A stretch of DNA of 64,000 bases from Streptomyces shenzhenensis. Its GTDB lineage: Bacteria; Actinomycetota; Actinomycetes; Streptomycetales; Streptomycetaceae. Below the pieces are notes generated by a model. That model was not told where the DNA came from, made no database searches, and was given only the letters and a program-made list of their open reading frames with translations. Of this stretch, positions 28,182 through 37,965 are shown piece by piece. A program made the translations under genes and the position numbers. Position 1 is the stretch's first letter. Every line of letters starts with the position of its first letter. The stretch is from NCBI RefSeq assembly GCF_003688995.1, contig NZ_PENI01000030.1:55763-119762 (forward strand), written 5' to 3'.

Positions 28182-29444
28182 GTGACGGAGTTCAACGGTG
28201 AGTTCGACCTCGGTGCCGTCCTGCCGGGCGGTCCCGCACGCGGGGCGCTGCGCGGCGTCGTGGTCCTCGACATCACACGGGTGGTCGCCGGGCCGTTCTG
28301 CTCGATGATGCTCGCGGACCTCGGGGCGACGGTCATCAAGATCGAGAATCCGAAGGACCCGGACTATGCACGGGCGTTCCCCCCGCTGCTGACATCGCCC
28401 GAGGGCGAGGCGTTCAGCGGGTTCTTCGCCCAGTACAACCGGAACAAGCTCGGCATGACCCTGGACCTGTCCCAGCCCGAGGGCAAGGAACTGCTGCGTA
28501 CGCTCGTCAGCCGCGCGGACGTCCTGGTCGAGAACTTCCGCGGCGGAACCATGGACAAGCTGGGCGTCGGCTACCGCGAGCTGCGGAAGATCAATCCGCG
28601 TCTGGTGTACACCGCGATCTCCGGCTACGGCCAGACCGGCCCGTACCGGCGCAAGCCCGCGTACGACAACAGCGCGCAGGCCACCGGCGGTCTGTGGTCG
28701 ATGAACGGCTTCCCGGACCGCCCGCCGGTCCGGGTCGGCACCATCATCGGCGACCTGTCGGCCACGCTCTACGCCGTGATCGGCACGCTCGCCGCGCTGC
28801 GGCACGCCGAGCACACCGGCGAGGGGCAGTTGGTGGACATCTCCCAGCAGGACTCCGTGCTCAGCCTCACCGAGAACGCGGTCGTCTCGCACACCGTCGA
28901 GGGCAAGGTACCGACTCCCCTCGGCAACGAGCATCCGTTCGTGAAGCCCTACGAGCTCTACCCGTGCAAGGACGGCTTCGTCTTCTTCGGCGGCTACACC
29001 GACAAGTTCTGGCGGCTGACCTGCGACATGTTCGGCGAACCCGAACTGGCCGGCGACCCGGAGATCGACACGATGGCCAAGCGGTTCACGCCGGAGGTCT
29101 ACGAGCGCCGGGTGCGGCCGCTGCTGCACCGGTGGTTCGCCGATCGTACGAAGCTCGAACTCGAGGAACTCGCAGGCGACCTGGTGCCACTGAGCGCGAT
29201 CAAGGACATCGGGGAGGTCATCGAGGATCCTCAGATCCAGGCCCGGGACATGATCGTAGACGTCGAGTACCCCGACTTCGGCCAGCTGCGCATGGTCGGC
29301 TCGCCGGTCAAACTCGACGTCACCCCGGCCCAACCGCGGGGACTCGCTCCCCGAGTCGGCGAGCACACCGACCAGTTGCTGCGCGCCTTCGCCGACCTCG
29401 CCGAGGAAGACATCCGCGCGCTGCACGAGGCGGGGGTGGTCTGA
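28182..29444 (+). CDS. class III (CaiB/BaiF) CoA transferase
   Basis: A 420-residue family III CoA transferase. It shows the N-terminal LDITRVVAGPFCSMMLADLGATVIK region (core VVAGPFCSMMLADLGA), the NRNK(L/S) loop, and the catalytic aspartate in TIIGDLSATLYAVIG. The family moves CoA between carboxylates through an aspartyl thioester, here probably activating an organic acid of the pathway with succinyl-CoA or an acyl-CoA product. GTG 28182 has AAGGAGG twelve bases upstream. One base separates its stop from the enoyl-CoA hydratase start. Confidence 0.92.
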   Translation: MTEFNGEFDLGAVLPGGPARGALRGVVVLDITRVVAGPFCSMMLADLGATVIKIENPKDPDYARAFPPLLTSPEGEAFSGFFAQYNRNKLGMTLDLSQPEGKELLRTLVSRADVLVENFRGGTMDKLGVGYRELRKINPRLVYTAISGYGQTGPYRRKPAYDNSAQATGGLWSMNGFPDRPPVRVGTIIGDLSATLYAVIGTLAALRHAEHTGEGQLVDISQQDSVLSLTENAVVSHTVEGKVPTPLGNEHPFVKPYELYPCKDGFVFFGGYTDKFWRLTCDMFGEPELAGDPEIDTMAKRFTPEVYERRVRPLLHRWFADRTKLELEELAGDLVPLSAIKDIGEVIEDPQIQARDMIVDVEYPDFGQLRMVGSPVKLDVTPAQPRGLAPRVGEHTDQLLRAFADLAEEDIRALHEAGVV

Positions 29445-29445
29445 G

Positions 29446-30243
29446 ATGAGCGGGATCACACTCGACCGTGACGGACCGGTCGCGCTCATCCGGTTCGACC
29501 GGCCGGAGAAGCTGAACTCGCTGACCCTGGCGATGTACGAGGAACTGGGAGCGGCCTTCGACGAGGTCCGCGACGACGACTCGATCGGCGTCGCGGTCCT
29601 CACGGGCGCGGGGCAGCGTGCCTTCTGCGTCGGCGCCGATCTCACCGAATCGATCCCCGCGCTCGCCGAGGGGCGGTTCGACATCTCCCGGTGGGACAAG
29701 GCGCACCAGAAGCACACCACCTTGTTCAAGCCGGTCATCGCGGCGGTCAACGGGCTCTGCCTCGGCGGCGGGTTCGAGATCATGCTCTCCACGGACCTGC
29801 GGATCGCCGCCGACACGGCCGAGTTCGGGCTCCCCGAAAGCGGCGTCGGAGTCGTCCCGGCCGGCGGCACCCTGACCCGGCTGGCCCGACAGATCCCCTA
29901 CGTCTGGGCCATGGAGCTGATGCTGCTCGGCGAGCGGATCACCGCGGACACCGCCCTGCGGTACGGGCTGCTCAACGCCGTGGTGCCGGCCGACCGGTTG
30001 CTGGAGGCGGCGATGGACCGGGCACACCGGCTCACCGCCCGCAGCGGCACCGCCCTGGAGACCATCAAGGAGTCGGTGCTGCGCCTCGGGGACCTCCCGC
30101 AGGACCAGGCCTTCCACTCCGAGGCGCTGTACGGGCAGCGGGCGTTCACCGCCCCGGACGCCCATGAGGGACTGGCCGCGTTCGCCGAGCGCCGTCCGCC
30201 CGAATTCCCCTCCCGCCGGAACGTCAAGAAGCCCCTCGTATGA
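29446..30243 (+). CDS. enoyl-CoA hydratase/isomerase family protein
   Basis: A 265-residue crotonase-fold enzyme. The oxyanion segments are GADLTES and NGLCLGGGFEI, and both glutamates of true hydratases are present (GGGFE and PESGVGVVPAGG). Hydration rather than isomerisation is therefore likely. In a locus with HMG-CoA reductase and lyase, 3-methylglutaconyl-CoA (giving HMG-CoA) or anhydromevalonyl-CoA (giving mevalonyl-CoA) would be natural substrates; this is inference. ATG 29446 is coupled to the CoA transferase. Confidence 0.92.
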   Translation: MSGITLDRDGPVALIRFDRPEKLNSLTLAMYEELGAAFDEVRDDDSIGVAVLTGAGQRAFCVGADLTESIPALAEGRFDISRWDKAHQKHTTLFKPVIAAVNGLCLGGGFEIMLSTDLRIAADTAEFGLPESGVGVVPAGGTLTRLARQIPYVWAMELMLLGERITADTALRYGLLNAVVPADRLLEAAMDRAHRLTARSGTALETIKESVLRLGDLPQDQAFHSEALYGQRAFTAPDAHEGLAAFAERRPPEFPSRRNVKKPLV

Positions 30244-30248
30244 CGGAT

Positions 30249-30320
30249 CCACGCAGGAACGTCGCCCTTCCGGCCCGCCGTCGCGAGACGCCGTTCGCCG
30301 CGCGCGACGTTCCTGCGTGG
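30249..30320. repeat. 17-bp perfect inverted repeat between hydratase and lyase genes
   Basis: CCACGCAGGAACGTCGC (30249-30265) and its exact reverse complement (30304-30320) flank a 38-base spacer, directly after the hydratase stop and 40 bases before the lyase start. In mRNA it would form a long stem with an internal GC-rich loop, possibly an RNA processing or attenuation site lowering lyase expression. Confidence 0.6.
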
Positions 30321-30359
30321 CCGCCCTCTTCGCCCTTCCCACCGCCTGACGGGGACACC

Positions 30360-31310
30360 ATGACATCCCAGAACACCCCGCTCGCCGACGTACTGCCCCG
30401 CATCGCCCCCCAACCGGGCATGCCCGAACGGGTCCGCATCTACGAGGTCGGCCCCCGCGACGGCCTGCAGGCCGAAGCGGTCCGCGTCCCCACAGCCGTC
30501 AAGGTCGAGTTCGTCCGCCGGCTCGTCGACGCGGGTCTGACCACCGTCGAGGTCACCAGCTTCGTCTCCCCCCGGTGGATACCCCAACTCGACGACGCCC
30601 ACGAGGTACTCACGTCCGTGGCGCCCCTCGACGACATCCGCCTTCCGGTCCTCGTTCCCAACGACCGGGGTCTGGAGCGGGCGTTGGCCGCCGGTGCCCG
30701 GGAGATCGCCGTATTCGCCAGCGCGACGGAGTCCTTCGCGCAGAACAACCTGGCCCGGGACGTGGAGGGGGTGCTGGCGATGTTCGAACCCGTCGTGCGG
30801 CGGGCCCGCGCCGCGGGCCTGCCGGTACGCGGCTATGTGTCGATGTGCTTCGGCGACCCCTGGGAGGGCGATGTGGAGCCCCGCAAGGTCGCCTCGGTCG
30901 CCCGCAGGCTCCTCGACATGGGATGCACGTCCCTGTCGCTGGGCGACACCATCGGCACCGGCACGCCCGGCCATGTCCTGGAACTCCTCGACACCGTACG
31001 GGGGGCGGGCATCCCGCTGGAGCGGACCGCACTTCACTTCCACGACACCTACGGCCAGGCCCTCGCCAATGTGCATGCCGCGCTGACCGCGGGCGTCACC
31101 GAGTTCGACAGCTCCGCCGGCGGCATCGGGGGCTGCCCCTACGCCCGCAGCGCCACGGGCAACCTCGCCACGGAAGACCTGGTCTGGATGCTGCGCGGAC
31201 TCGGCATCGACACGGGGGTCGATCTGACCGCCCTGGCGACCACCAGCCGCTGGATGGCCGACCACCTGGGCCGCCCCAGCCCCTCCCGCGTCGTCACGGC
31301 GCTCACCTGA
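30360..31310 (+). CDS. mvaB: hydroxymethylglutaryl-CoA lyase
   Basis: A 316-residue HMGL-like TIM barrel of the DRE-TIM family. Active-site segments are EVGPRDGLQAE, EVTSFVSPRWIPQ, metal-binding HFHDTYGQ and the signature loop GGIGGCPYARSATGNLATED with its catalytic cysteine. It cleaves HMG-CoA to acetoacetate and acetyl-CoA. ATG 30360 follows GGGGAC; an in-frame upstream extension crosses the inverted repeat and is unlikely. As last gene of the run it supplies the exit from HMG-CoA made by the reductase. Confidence 0.94.
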   Translation: MTSQNTPLADVLPRIAPQPGMPERVRIYEVGPRDGLQAEAVRVPTAVKVEFVRRLVDAGLTTVEVTSFVSPRWIPQLDDAHEVLTSVAPLDDIRLPVLVPNDRGLERALAAGAREIAVFASATESFAQNNLARDVEGVLAMFEPVVRRARAAGLPVRGYVSMCFGDPWEGDVEPRKVASVARRLLDMGCTSLSLGDTIGTGTPGHVLELLDTVRGAGIPLERTALHFHDTYGQALANVHAALTAGVTEFDSSAGGIGGCPYARSATGNLATEDLVWMLRGLGIDTGVDLTALATTSRWMADHLGRPSPSRVVTALT

Positions 31311-31383
31311 CACCGCGTGCCCCCAGTGCGTGTCGACATGTCGGGTGCCGAGCTCAGCGCGGGAGTGTGTGAACCTGTTACTC

Positions 31384-31746
31384 ATGTCGATCATCGCAAC
31401 CTCCGTGGTACTGCTCATCGCCGCTCTGCACGTCTACATCCTGGTCCTGGAGATGTTCCTGTGGACCGGCCCCAGGGCCCGGGCAGCCTTCGGGACCAGT
31501 GCCGAGTTCGCCTCCGGGACGAAGGCGCTCGCGGCCAACCAAGGGCTGTACAACGGCTTTCTCGCCGCCGGTCTGGTGTGGGGTGCGGTGGCATCCGATC
31601 CGGTGGGGTTCCAGGCGAAGGTGTTCTTCCTGGTGTGCGTGGCTGTGGCCGGCGCGTACGGTGCCGCCACGGCCAGCCGAAAGATCGTCTTCGTGCAGAC
31701 CGTTCCCGCGCTGATCGGACTGGCACTGGTACTGGCCGCCCGCTGA
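31384..31746 (+). CDS. DUF1304 small membrane protein
   Basis: A 120-residue integral membrane protein with four hydrophobic segments. The highly conserved LHVYILVLEMFLW and NQGLYNGFLAAGL motifs identify the DUF1304 family, whose function is not established. ATG 31384 is chosen because it gives the usual family length; GGGAG lies 18 bases upstream, and GTG 31369 is an alternative. It stands alone downstream of the HMG-CoA lyase. Confidence 0.85.
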   Translation: MSIIATSVVLLIAALHVYILVLEMFLWTGPRARAAFGTSAEFASGTKALAANQGLYNGFLAAGLVWGAVASDPVGFQAKVFFLVCVAVAGAYGAATASRKIVFVQTVPALIGLALVLAAR

Positions 31747-33206
31747 GCGTCGCCCAGCAAGTTGAACGGGGCTGACTGAACTGTCCATGGTGGGCGGCAT
31801 GATCGGGAGACGGACTCGTGCCCTGGATCGTGCCGCCCTGAGTTGGCGCAACGCTGGGAGGCGGCACGGGGGTCCGATCGGGCCTCGCGGCGCGGAGGCG
31901 AACGCCGCCGGACGGCAGCGCAGGGCGCAAGCCGAAGCTCGTCGCCGCGGGGGGGGAGTGATGGCGGCGCGACAACGCACCCCAGAGCGGGCCGCGACCG
32001 CTCCCCACGCTGAACCCGTGGAACGGGGAGCCTGCAGAAGCGGGTCGGTGGATGTACCTCGAACAGGACGGAGACGCAGCCGAGACCTCCGCCTTCGAGG
32101 CGAGATACCACACAGCTCCGCAGCGCCTGCGGGCACTTGCCTGGCAGGGCCCTGAGGCGCTTGCCCGAGGTGGCGGTCCTCGCGTTTCTCGCTATCTGGG
32201 TCAACGGACTCGTCGCCCTCTTCGATTGACTCAGGTCGCCGGGGCTCTTGGGGGCGCCACTCGAAGCTTGGTCAGGCCGGCCTGAGTTGCGGTGAATGGG
32301 ACACCCATGCCGGTCCCGGGCGTGCCTCGGTGAGGGGTGCGGCCGGGACCGGCGAATGGGGGCTTGCTAGCCGGGAAGTGTCGGTATCGGTAGATGGTGC
32401 GGCGTTCCGGGCATGGGCCGTACTCACCCATTGCCAGATACGGCTCGACCAACTTCCGGCTGATCATCGGTGAGTTGGCTGTGCGTCACAGCCCACGTTC
32501 CTGCCGGCCCCGACTCCCCGCTGCCGCGGCAGCGTTCCCGTTCACTGGCGGAGCCCGTCCTCGTCGCTGTCGCGGGAACTGAAATCGGTCCAGTCCTGCG
32601 AGTCGGCCTCGGTGGCCTGCCCGAGGTGTTGAGGAACGGTCTGAGCAAGGGCCTCAGGGGGCTCGGCGGCGGTAGCCAGTGCGGCGCGAGAGCGGGCGGC
32701 GACTAAGTCATCCAAGGGATCGTTCATGATCCACTTATGACCGCTTTGCGAGGTGTCATGAGCAGAGTCTTGTGTCATTCAGTCGATCGGCGTAGGTCGT
32801 TGCCGCAGTTCCCTGACCGGCAGGTTTGTCGTATATCGGTGCGCGCCGACGGCGTCATCGTGACTCCCGAGACCCCTCCGCACGCGTACGTGGGTATGAA
32901 CGCGAGCGCGGACGGCAGGACGGGCCGCTACCGGTGGACGAGCCTGTTGGCGCGGTGAACGGGGCGGCCGTCCGCGAGTGCGGTCCGGATGCGTACGAGC
33001 TCCACCACTCCGACAGCCGGTACCGGCACAGCACTGACGTGGTCGGCCCGGCGAAGACGCCGCCAAGCCGGCTCCCGCCGCTGCCACTTTTGATGACGCA
33101 AGCCAGGAGACGAACAGCTGTAGGAGTAGTAGACTCCGCTTGTCTTGTGAGCTCGCGGCCGAGTGTTCATGATTTGGTGCGCGATCTTCCGGGAACAGAT
33201 CAACCT
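31747..33206. other. long stretch without a convincing gene
   Basis: About 1.46 kb separates the DUF1304 gene from the TPR regulator. Readable frames here are arginine-rich GC artefacts without ribosome sites or recognisable domains. A run of nine Gs lies near 31951-31959. One small minus-strand reading at 32542-32727 is weakly plausible. The stretch marks the boundary between the catabolic region and the biosynthetic cluster and may be a degraded gene or insertion scar. Confidence 0.5.
32542..32727 (-). CDS. possible small hypothetical protein
   Basis: A 61-residue acidic reading starting MNDPLDDLVAARSRAALA and ending in an acidic SSRDSDEDGLRQ tail. It is divergent from the TPR regulator. 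The composition looks protein-like, unlike neighbouring arginine-rich frames, but the ribosome site is poor (AGTGG). No family is recognised. Confidence 0.3.
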   Translation of the reverse strand: MNDPLDDLVAARSRAALATAAEPPEALAQTVPQHLGQATEADSQDWTDFSSRDSDEDGLRQ

Positions 33207-34562
33207 GTGACTGGACGTGCGCGAAATCCACGACTCGCCGCCTTGCTCACCGAGGCGGACTGGACCGCTGGTGATCTGGCCCGTGCCGTCAACTTCTTAG
33301 GCAGAGCACAGTCGTTGACCCTGAGATACGACCGCACCTCGGTGGCACACTGGATCGCAGGCTCCCGCCCACGCCCTCCCGTGCCGGAACTGGTCGCCGC
33401 GGCACTGAGCCGACGTACCGGCCGCCTGATCACCCCGGAGGCCACGGGACTTGCGGCGCCCTCGGAGCACGACGATTGGCTCATATCCCCCGAGATCGCC
33501 CAGAGTTCACCGACGCGGTACCTCGTCGACATCGCTCACGCGGACACCGACCCCTATCGGCGTGCCTTCCTCACGAGGTCTGCCTATACCCTGACCGCCG
33601 TCGTCCTTCACGACTGGTCACTCCCGCGCACCACCCCACCTACCCGAGGGCGGCGTGCGACAACTGCCGACGTGGAGATCATGCAGGAGATGGTGCACCT
33701 CGTCGCCGATCGAGCGGAGCACCGCGGCGGTGGTCACGGCCGATCGGCCCTGGCCGCCTACCTCGCAGACGACGTGAGCCGCGTACTGGCCCTGAGCGCC
33801 AGCGCCCCGGTACGCCGCGACCTGCTGGCCGCCTGCGCCGAACTTACCCATCTGCTGGCCCAGATAACCGACGACGCCGGGTATCCCGGCCTTGCCCAGC
33901 GCTACTTCCACACGGCACTCGGACTGGCCGGCGAAGCGGGCCATCGCACCTTGTACGCGATCACCCTGCGCGCCATGAGCGCACAGGCACTTCGGATGCA
34001 CCAGTACAAATACGCGGCCGAACTCGCGGAGGGCGCGCTGCAGACCGTGGGCACAGACGCCGGCCACGCCGTCATGGCGTTCCTGCTCAGCCAGCGCGCG
34101 GTGGCTCGCTCGCACGGGGGCGAGCAACGCCTTGCCCTGAAGGATCTGACCGACGCCGAGACCCGCCACGGGCAGGCCACCAGCCCGTCCGGACCCTTCA
34201 CCGCCTACCCCCGGGCAGGTCTCGACTACCAGCGAGCCCAGGCGCTGATGCGTATGGGACGGCGCGCCGATGCTGTCGTGGCCTTCCAGGACTGTCTACG
34301 ACACCGGTCGCCGGCGCACCGCAGAAGCCAGGCCCTGACCCAGGCGCGGCTGGCCGAACTGCTCCTGGACGGTGGCCATGTGGAACAGGCGTGTGTGCAC
34401 TGGAACCTCTTCCTCGACCACTATCCACACATCAGGTCGAATCACATGGACGAAGCCTTCATCAGACTGCGAAGCGCCCTTCGTCCGCACAGGCGACAGC
34501 GTCGCGTCGTCTCTTTGTGGGATCGGGCGGCGGAGCTGCGTGGCCCGCACATCACCTCTTGA
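33207..34562 (+). CDS. TPR-containing transcriptional regulator (NsdA-like)
   Basis: A 451-residue protein. The N-terminal 90 residues resemble the helix-turn-helix-like start of streptomycete NsdA-type regulators (LRYDRTSVAHWIAGSRPRPPVPELV). The remainder is helical with tetratricopeptide-like repeats, e.g. YPGLAQRYFHTALGLAGEAG and MHQYKYAAELAEGAL. GTG 33207 is chosen from the family's usual beginning; GGGA lies eleven bases upstream. Such proteins modulate antibiotic production and sporulation. Located at the left edge of the KASIII cluster and abutting its acyltransferase gene end to end, it is a candidate regulator of the repeated 17-bp elements (inference). Confidence 0.8.
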   Translation: MTGRARNPRLAALLTEADWTAGDLARAVNFLGRAQSLTLRYDRTSVAHWIAGSRPRPPVPELVAAALSRRTGRLITPEATGLAAPSEHDDWLISPEIAQSSPTRYLVDIAHADTDPYRRAFLTRSAYTLTAVVLHDWSLPRTTPPTRGRRATTADVEIMQEMVHLVADRAEHRGGGHGRSALAAYLADDVSRVLALSASAPVRRDLLAACAELTHLLAQITDDAGYPGLAQRYFHTALGLAGEAGHRTLYAITLRAMSAQALRMHQYKYAAELAEGALQTVGTDAGHAVMAFLLSQRAVARSHGGEQRLALKDLTDAETRHGQATSPSGPFTAYPRAGLDYQRAQALMRMGRRADAVVAFQDCLRHRSPAHRRSQALTQARLAELLLDGGHVEQACVHWNLFLDHYPHIRSNHMDEAFIRLRSALRPHRRQRRVVSLWDRAAELRGPHITS

Positions 34563-35546
34563 CTACGACTCGGCAGCCGGCAGTTGCCCGGGCGCAGGCC
34601 AGGGGAAGTCCTCGTCGGCGAGCGGCGCTCTGGCCCGTATGCCGGTCGAGAGCTGTGGAGCGCTCTGGGTCGCGGACGCTCCCGTTCCGGCCTCCAGCAG
34701 CAGCGCGGGCCGGTCTGCGCAGGCGGCCGCGATCACACGGGGGACGTGTGCCGTCCTGGTGATCACCTGAGCGAGTGTGTGATGAATGTCCTCGTCCTGG
34801 CGATAGGCTCGGCCATGTGCGGCCGAGAAGACGGCAAGGCCCGGCGGTCGCGCTGGGTACGCGCGCACCGCGGACTCGAATTCCGCAGCGGCGGCTGCCA
34901 GTTCGGGATGATGGGCGTAGTAGGGCAGTTTGATCCTGCCGGACGCCAGTCCCCGGTGTTTCGCGAGCTGCTGGACCGCCATGAGTGCGGCGGAGGTGCC
35001 GGCGACCACGCATTGATCAGGGCCGTTCACACAGCCGAGCGCCACTCGCTCGTCGCCGAGTTCGGCCAGGAACCGTATGGCGTCCTTCTCGCCGACGCCG
35101 AGCCACACCATTCCGCTGGTGTTCCGTGGCAGGGCACGAGCGAGCGCCACCGCGATTCTGGCCCCGTCAGCCACGGTGAAGGCCCCCGCGGCGGCCAACG
35201 CCGGGATCTCACCGAAGCTCACCCCGGCAAGTCTGTCCGGGGGCAAACCTGCCTGGCACAACGCGACATGCACGGTGACGCAGGCTGCATAGAGTGCAAC
35301 CTGCGCCGTACCGGGCGGAGCCGAAGCAGGCACGTTCTGCTGGGCGGGTGCCCACAGCAACGGCTCCAGTGCGGGTATGCCGAGGTCTGCCACGGCGGCG
35401 TCCACCTCGGGGAACACCCTGCGCGCTGCGGCGTTCACCACAGGACGAGCCTGCACCGCCTTCCGCAGCGCATCGAGGGAGAAGTCCCCCTGACCAGGGA
35501 AGACGTGCATCACCGTGGGCTTGTTCGCGGGAGCGTCACTTCTCAT
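34563..35546 (-). CDS. acyltransferase, malonyl-CoA:ACP transacylase-like
   Basis: A 327-residue FabD-fold protein beginning VMHVFPGQG. The nucleophile elbow reads GVSFGE (S110) in place of the common GHSLGE, so the residue before the serine is valine, not histidine. A YAHHPEL segment lies where the catalytic histidine loop is expected. It should load an acyl group onto the ACP of the same operon; the altered elbow suggests atypical acyl specificity. The paralogue at 60672 shares the SFGE and HHPE features. ATG 35546 follows AAGAGG. It is the last gene of the ACP / acyl-CoA oxidase / AT operon. Confidence 0.85.
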   Translation of the reverse strand: MRSDAPANKPTVMHVFPGQGDFSLDALRKAVQARPVVNAAARRVFPEVDAAVADLGIPALEPLLWAPAQQNVPASAPPGTAQVALYAACVTVHVALCQAGLPPDRLAGVSFGEIPALAAAGAFTVADGARIAVALARALPRNTSGMVWLGVGEKDAIRFLAELGDERVALGCVNGPDQCVVAGTSAALMAVQQLAKHRGLASGRIKLPYYAHHPELAAAAAEFESAVRAYPARPPGLAVFSAAHGRAYRQDEDIHHTLAQVITRTAHVPRVIAAACADRPALLLEAGTGASATQSAPQLSTGIRARAPLADEDFPWPAPGQLPAAES

Positions 35547-35607
35547 GTCCGCCTCTTGGGGTGCAACTCGCTCATCAACACGAGGGTGCGTGCATGGAGC
35601 TGCCCGG

Positions 35608-37468
35608 TCAGGGCTCGGAGCGGGTCGCACCGAGCTCTTGGACGTAGTCGTCGGCCAGGAGCAGCGCGTGGGAGGACGAGCTGTCCACGGCGAATGCTGC
35701 GACGAGGTCATCGGTGTACGGCACAAGGGAGCTGACGAGTTCATCGAGTGTCGGGGCGATCTCCTGTACCTGCTTGACGCTCATCAGGCCCTCGCACAGA
35801 TACCATGTGGCATTCCTCGACAGCTGCTCAAGCGCCTGCACGGCGCACAGCCGGCCGGCGACATCGGCGCCCTCACCCGCCGGCAGCGCATCGACCGCAG
35901 CGAACATATGCTCAAGGACGAGGCTTTCCCCGTACGCTTCACCCAGCTCGCGGACCTGGGTCAGCCGGGGGTTCCAGGCCTCGAAGCCCGCACGCTCCTC
36001 AGGGGCGAGGCGCGCCATGGCGTCACTGATGCGGCCGGCGAGACGGGAAACCCTCTGCTGATGCAGTTCACGCCACAGGGACGCATCGTGAAGGCTCATG
36101 CCCTGAGTGTCGAGACCGGGATCGGGAGCCGGAAGATCGGCGGCCTGGGCCACGAGCGTGCGCGCGGTGTCCAGGATGGTGAGGAGATTGTCACCGCCGG
36201 CCACACTCAGCATGTGCCCCAGGCTCTGGTAGCTGAGAAAGCGGCTGGAGGCCATCGTCCCGAGGACTCCCGAGCGCAGTCGGCACTCGCGCGTGATGCG
36301 TTCGGCGGATCTGGCGGCAATCACCTTGCCCATGGCCATGTCCCGGTGGACGGAAGCCCACGGCGCCCAGGTCATGGTGTCCGTTCCTACTGTGGGGCGT
36401 TCACCTCGCCGCCAGGCCTTGATGAGATCGATCCGCGCGGAGCGGAAGGTGTTCGCCAGGCACGAAATGGCCGTGGCTTCGGCGAGACAGCTGAAGAGGG
36501 GGCGCTGCTGAGTCGAGTAGTCGAGAACCGGAAGAGCAGGCCCGATGCGAGCGGCGGTACGGCGCTGGGTGGAGAAACGCAGGGCCGATGCGACAGCGAC
36601 ACGGCTGACAGCCGCCAGCGCCCCGGCCCCGCCGGCCCACACGTTCTGACCCGTCGACAGGGACCGTGCCAGCCGCGCGTCCTGACTCTCCAGCGGATCG
36701 ATGAACTCGCCGTTCGCACCGATCGACGCGTTGTCGCTCAGCCAGTTGGCCCGGGGAAGCCAGACATGGTCGAACTCGATGAGGGAGCATCGCTGGGGTA
36801 CGACGTCGGTGGTCACCGTCGTCATACGGATGCCGGGACGCGGACCTGACTCATCCGCGAGCTCGACCATGAAGGGGAAGGACCCCCGGTCCTGTCCGTC
36901 GACGATCACCCGCGCGAAAACCACGCCGATCCTGGACACGGCATCCTCGCAGCTGCCCCCCCATGAACTTCTGAGCAGCCATGTCGGGCGTGTTGAGTAT
37001 GAACCCGTCGGTGCCCTTGTCGTAGACGGCTTCGGTACGTCCCGCGAGGTGACTGTTTCCGTGCCCGATCTCGGTGATCAGGAAAGACCCTATGGTCTGG
37101 CCGCTCGCGATTTTGTTCTTGAAGTGCTGCAACCAGTCAGAATCGCTCCCTGAGTCCTCCAGGAACGAAAGGCACAGCCCGAAATGAGTCAGCATGGCGA
37201 CGCAGAGCGAAGGGTCCACGACGGCTGCGGCAGCGGTGTAGGCGAGCATCCGCTCCGGATCCAGGACAAGGTTGGGGACTGAGGCCCCTTCGCAGATGTG
37301 CCGAAGCCGCTGCACAATCAGACTGCTCCGCTCGGCATCGTTGAGATTGCTGCGCGGCCGAAAAATGTCGTGACTGAACAGACGCGTCGTCTCTTCCCGC
37401 ACGGAATCGCTGACTCCGCTGTGCAGGAGCGAGCCAAACACCTCGCGCACGGAAGTGGATCCTGCCAT
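35608..37468 (-). pseudogene. acyl-CoA oxidase/dehydrogenase-like gene with a +1 frameshift in a G7 run
   Basis: Two overlapping minus-strand frames make one acyl-CoA oxidase-type flavoprotein. The N-terminal part starts MAGSTSVREVFGS (ATG 37468, AGGGG upstream) and includes TEIGHGNSHL. The C-terminal part continues SRIGVVFARVIVDGQDRG. The break is a run of seven Gs (plus-strand Cs 36956-36962) right after KFMG: with six Gs the protein reads KFMGGSCEDAVSRIGV and gives a continuous 619-residue product, the usual size. Either the gene is inactivated, the base is an error, or slippage restores the frame. The enzyme would introduce a double bond into an acyl-ACP or acyl-CoA intermediate. Confidence 0.85.
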
Positions 37469-37570
37469 GTTGTCCCCTCGAACGTGAAGTGCCGGCATTG
37501 CGTCTCGTCGTGCAATCGGGTGGCTGGCGATCAGAGCGATATCTGGCGTTGGCGTGGTGCGCTCGTCCCC

Positions 37571-37825
37571 TCAGACCGTTCTCGGACCTTGTCGGACAGC
37601 GCATGCGTCGACGTAGGCCGCAACCTGATGAACGGTCTGCTCGGGTTCGGCTTCGTCCTCGTCGACCGGGATGTGCCATTCCTGATCCACATGAACGAAC
37701 AGCTCCACCACGGCCAGCGAGTCGAGACCGAGGTCGTGGAGAGTGGCTTCCGGGCCGATCGCCTGAGCAGGTACGTCGAACTTCGCCGTCAGCAGCTGCG
37801 CCAGGCGGTCGTACGTGTCGGACAT
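37571..37825 (-). CDS. acyl carrier protein
   Basis: An 84-residue acidic ACP. The phosphopantetheine serine is in DLGLDSLAVVEL (S36). ATG 37825 has AAGGA eight bases upstream. It is first in the operon with the acyl-CoA oxidase and acyltransferase and is the paralogue of the ACP at 60415. Its promoter region contains one of the repeated 17-bp elements. Confidence 0.93.
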   Translation of the reverse strand: MSDTYDRLAQLLTAKFDVPAQAIGPEATLHDLGLDSLAVVELFVHVDQEWHIPVDEDEAEPEQTVHQVAAYVDACAVRQGPRTV

Positions 37826-37965
37826 GGTGATCCTTCTTCGGTGGCTCGTGGACGCGGCAGCGCTGGGACAGGGGCGACCGGCGCCCGGCCGCGTCCCCGT
37901 CTTCCAGTGCATCCCCAGGAAGCACCATGGACGCACGTGAAGGGAATGACCAACGCCTCGCGAGG

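Noticed and set aside
25935..29870. Very long minus-strand open frame (about 1,300 codons) opposite the HyuB / CoA transferase / hydratase genes
   Set aside because: It is antisense to three clearly conserved genes, is rich in R, H, G and V as expected from GC-biased codon thirds, and has no domain or ribosome site.
31378..32204. Overlapping minus-strand frames after the DUF1304 gene as a possible transposase remnant
   Set aside because: No recognisable transposase motif, terminal inverted repeats or target duplication could be seen.
32826..33206. N-terminal extension of the TPR regulator to 32826
   Set aside because: The extra 127 residues are arginine-rich and unlike the family; GTG 33207 fits the conserved beginning.
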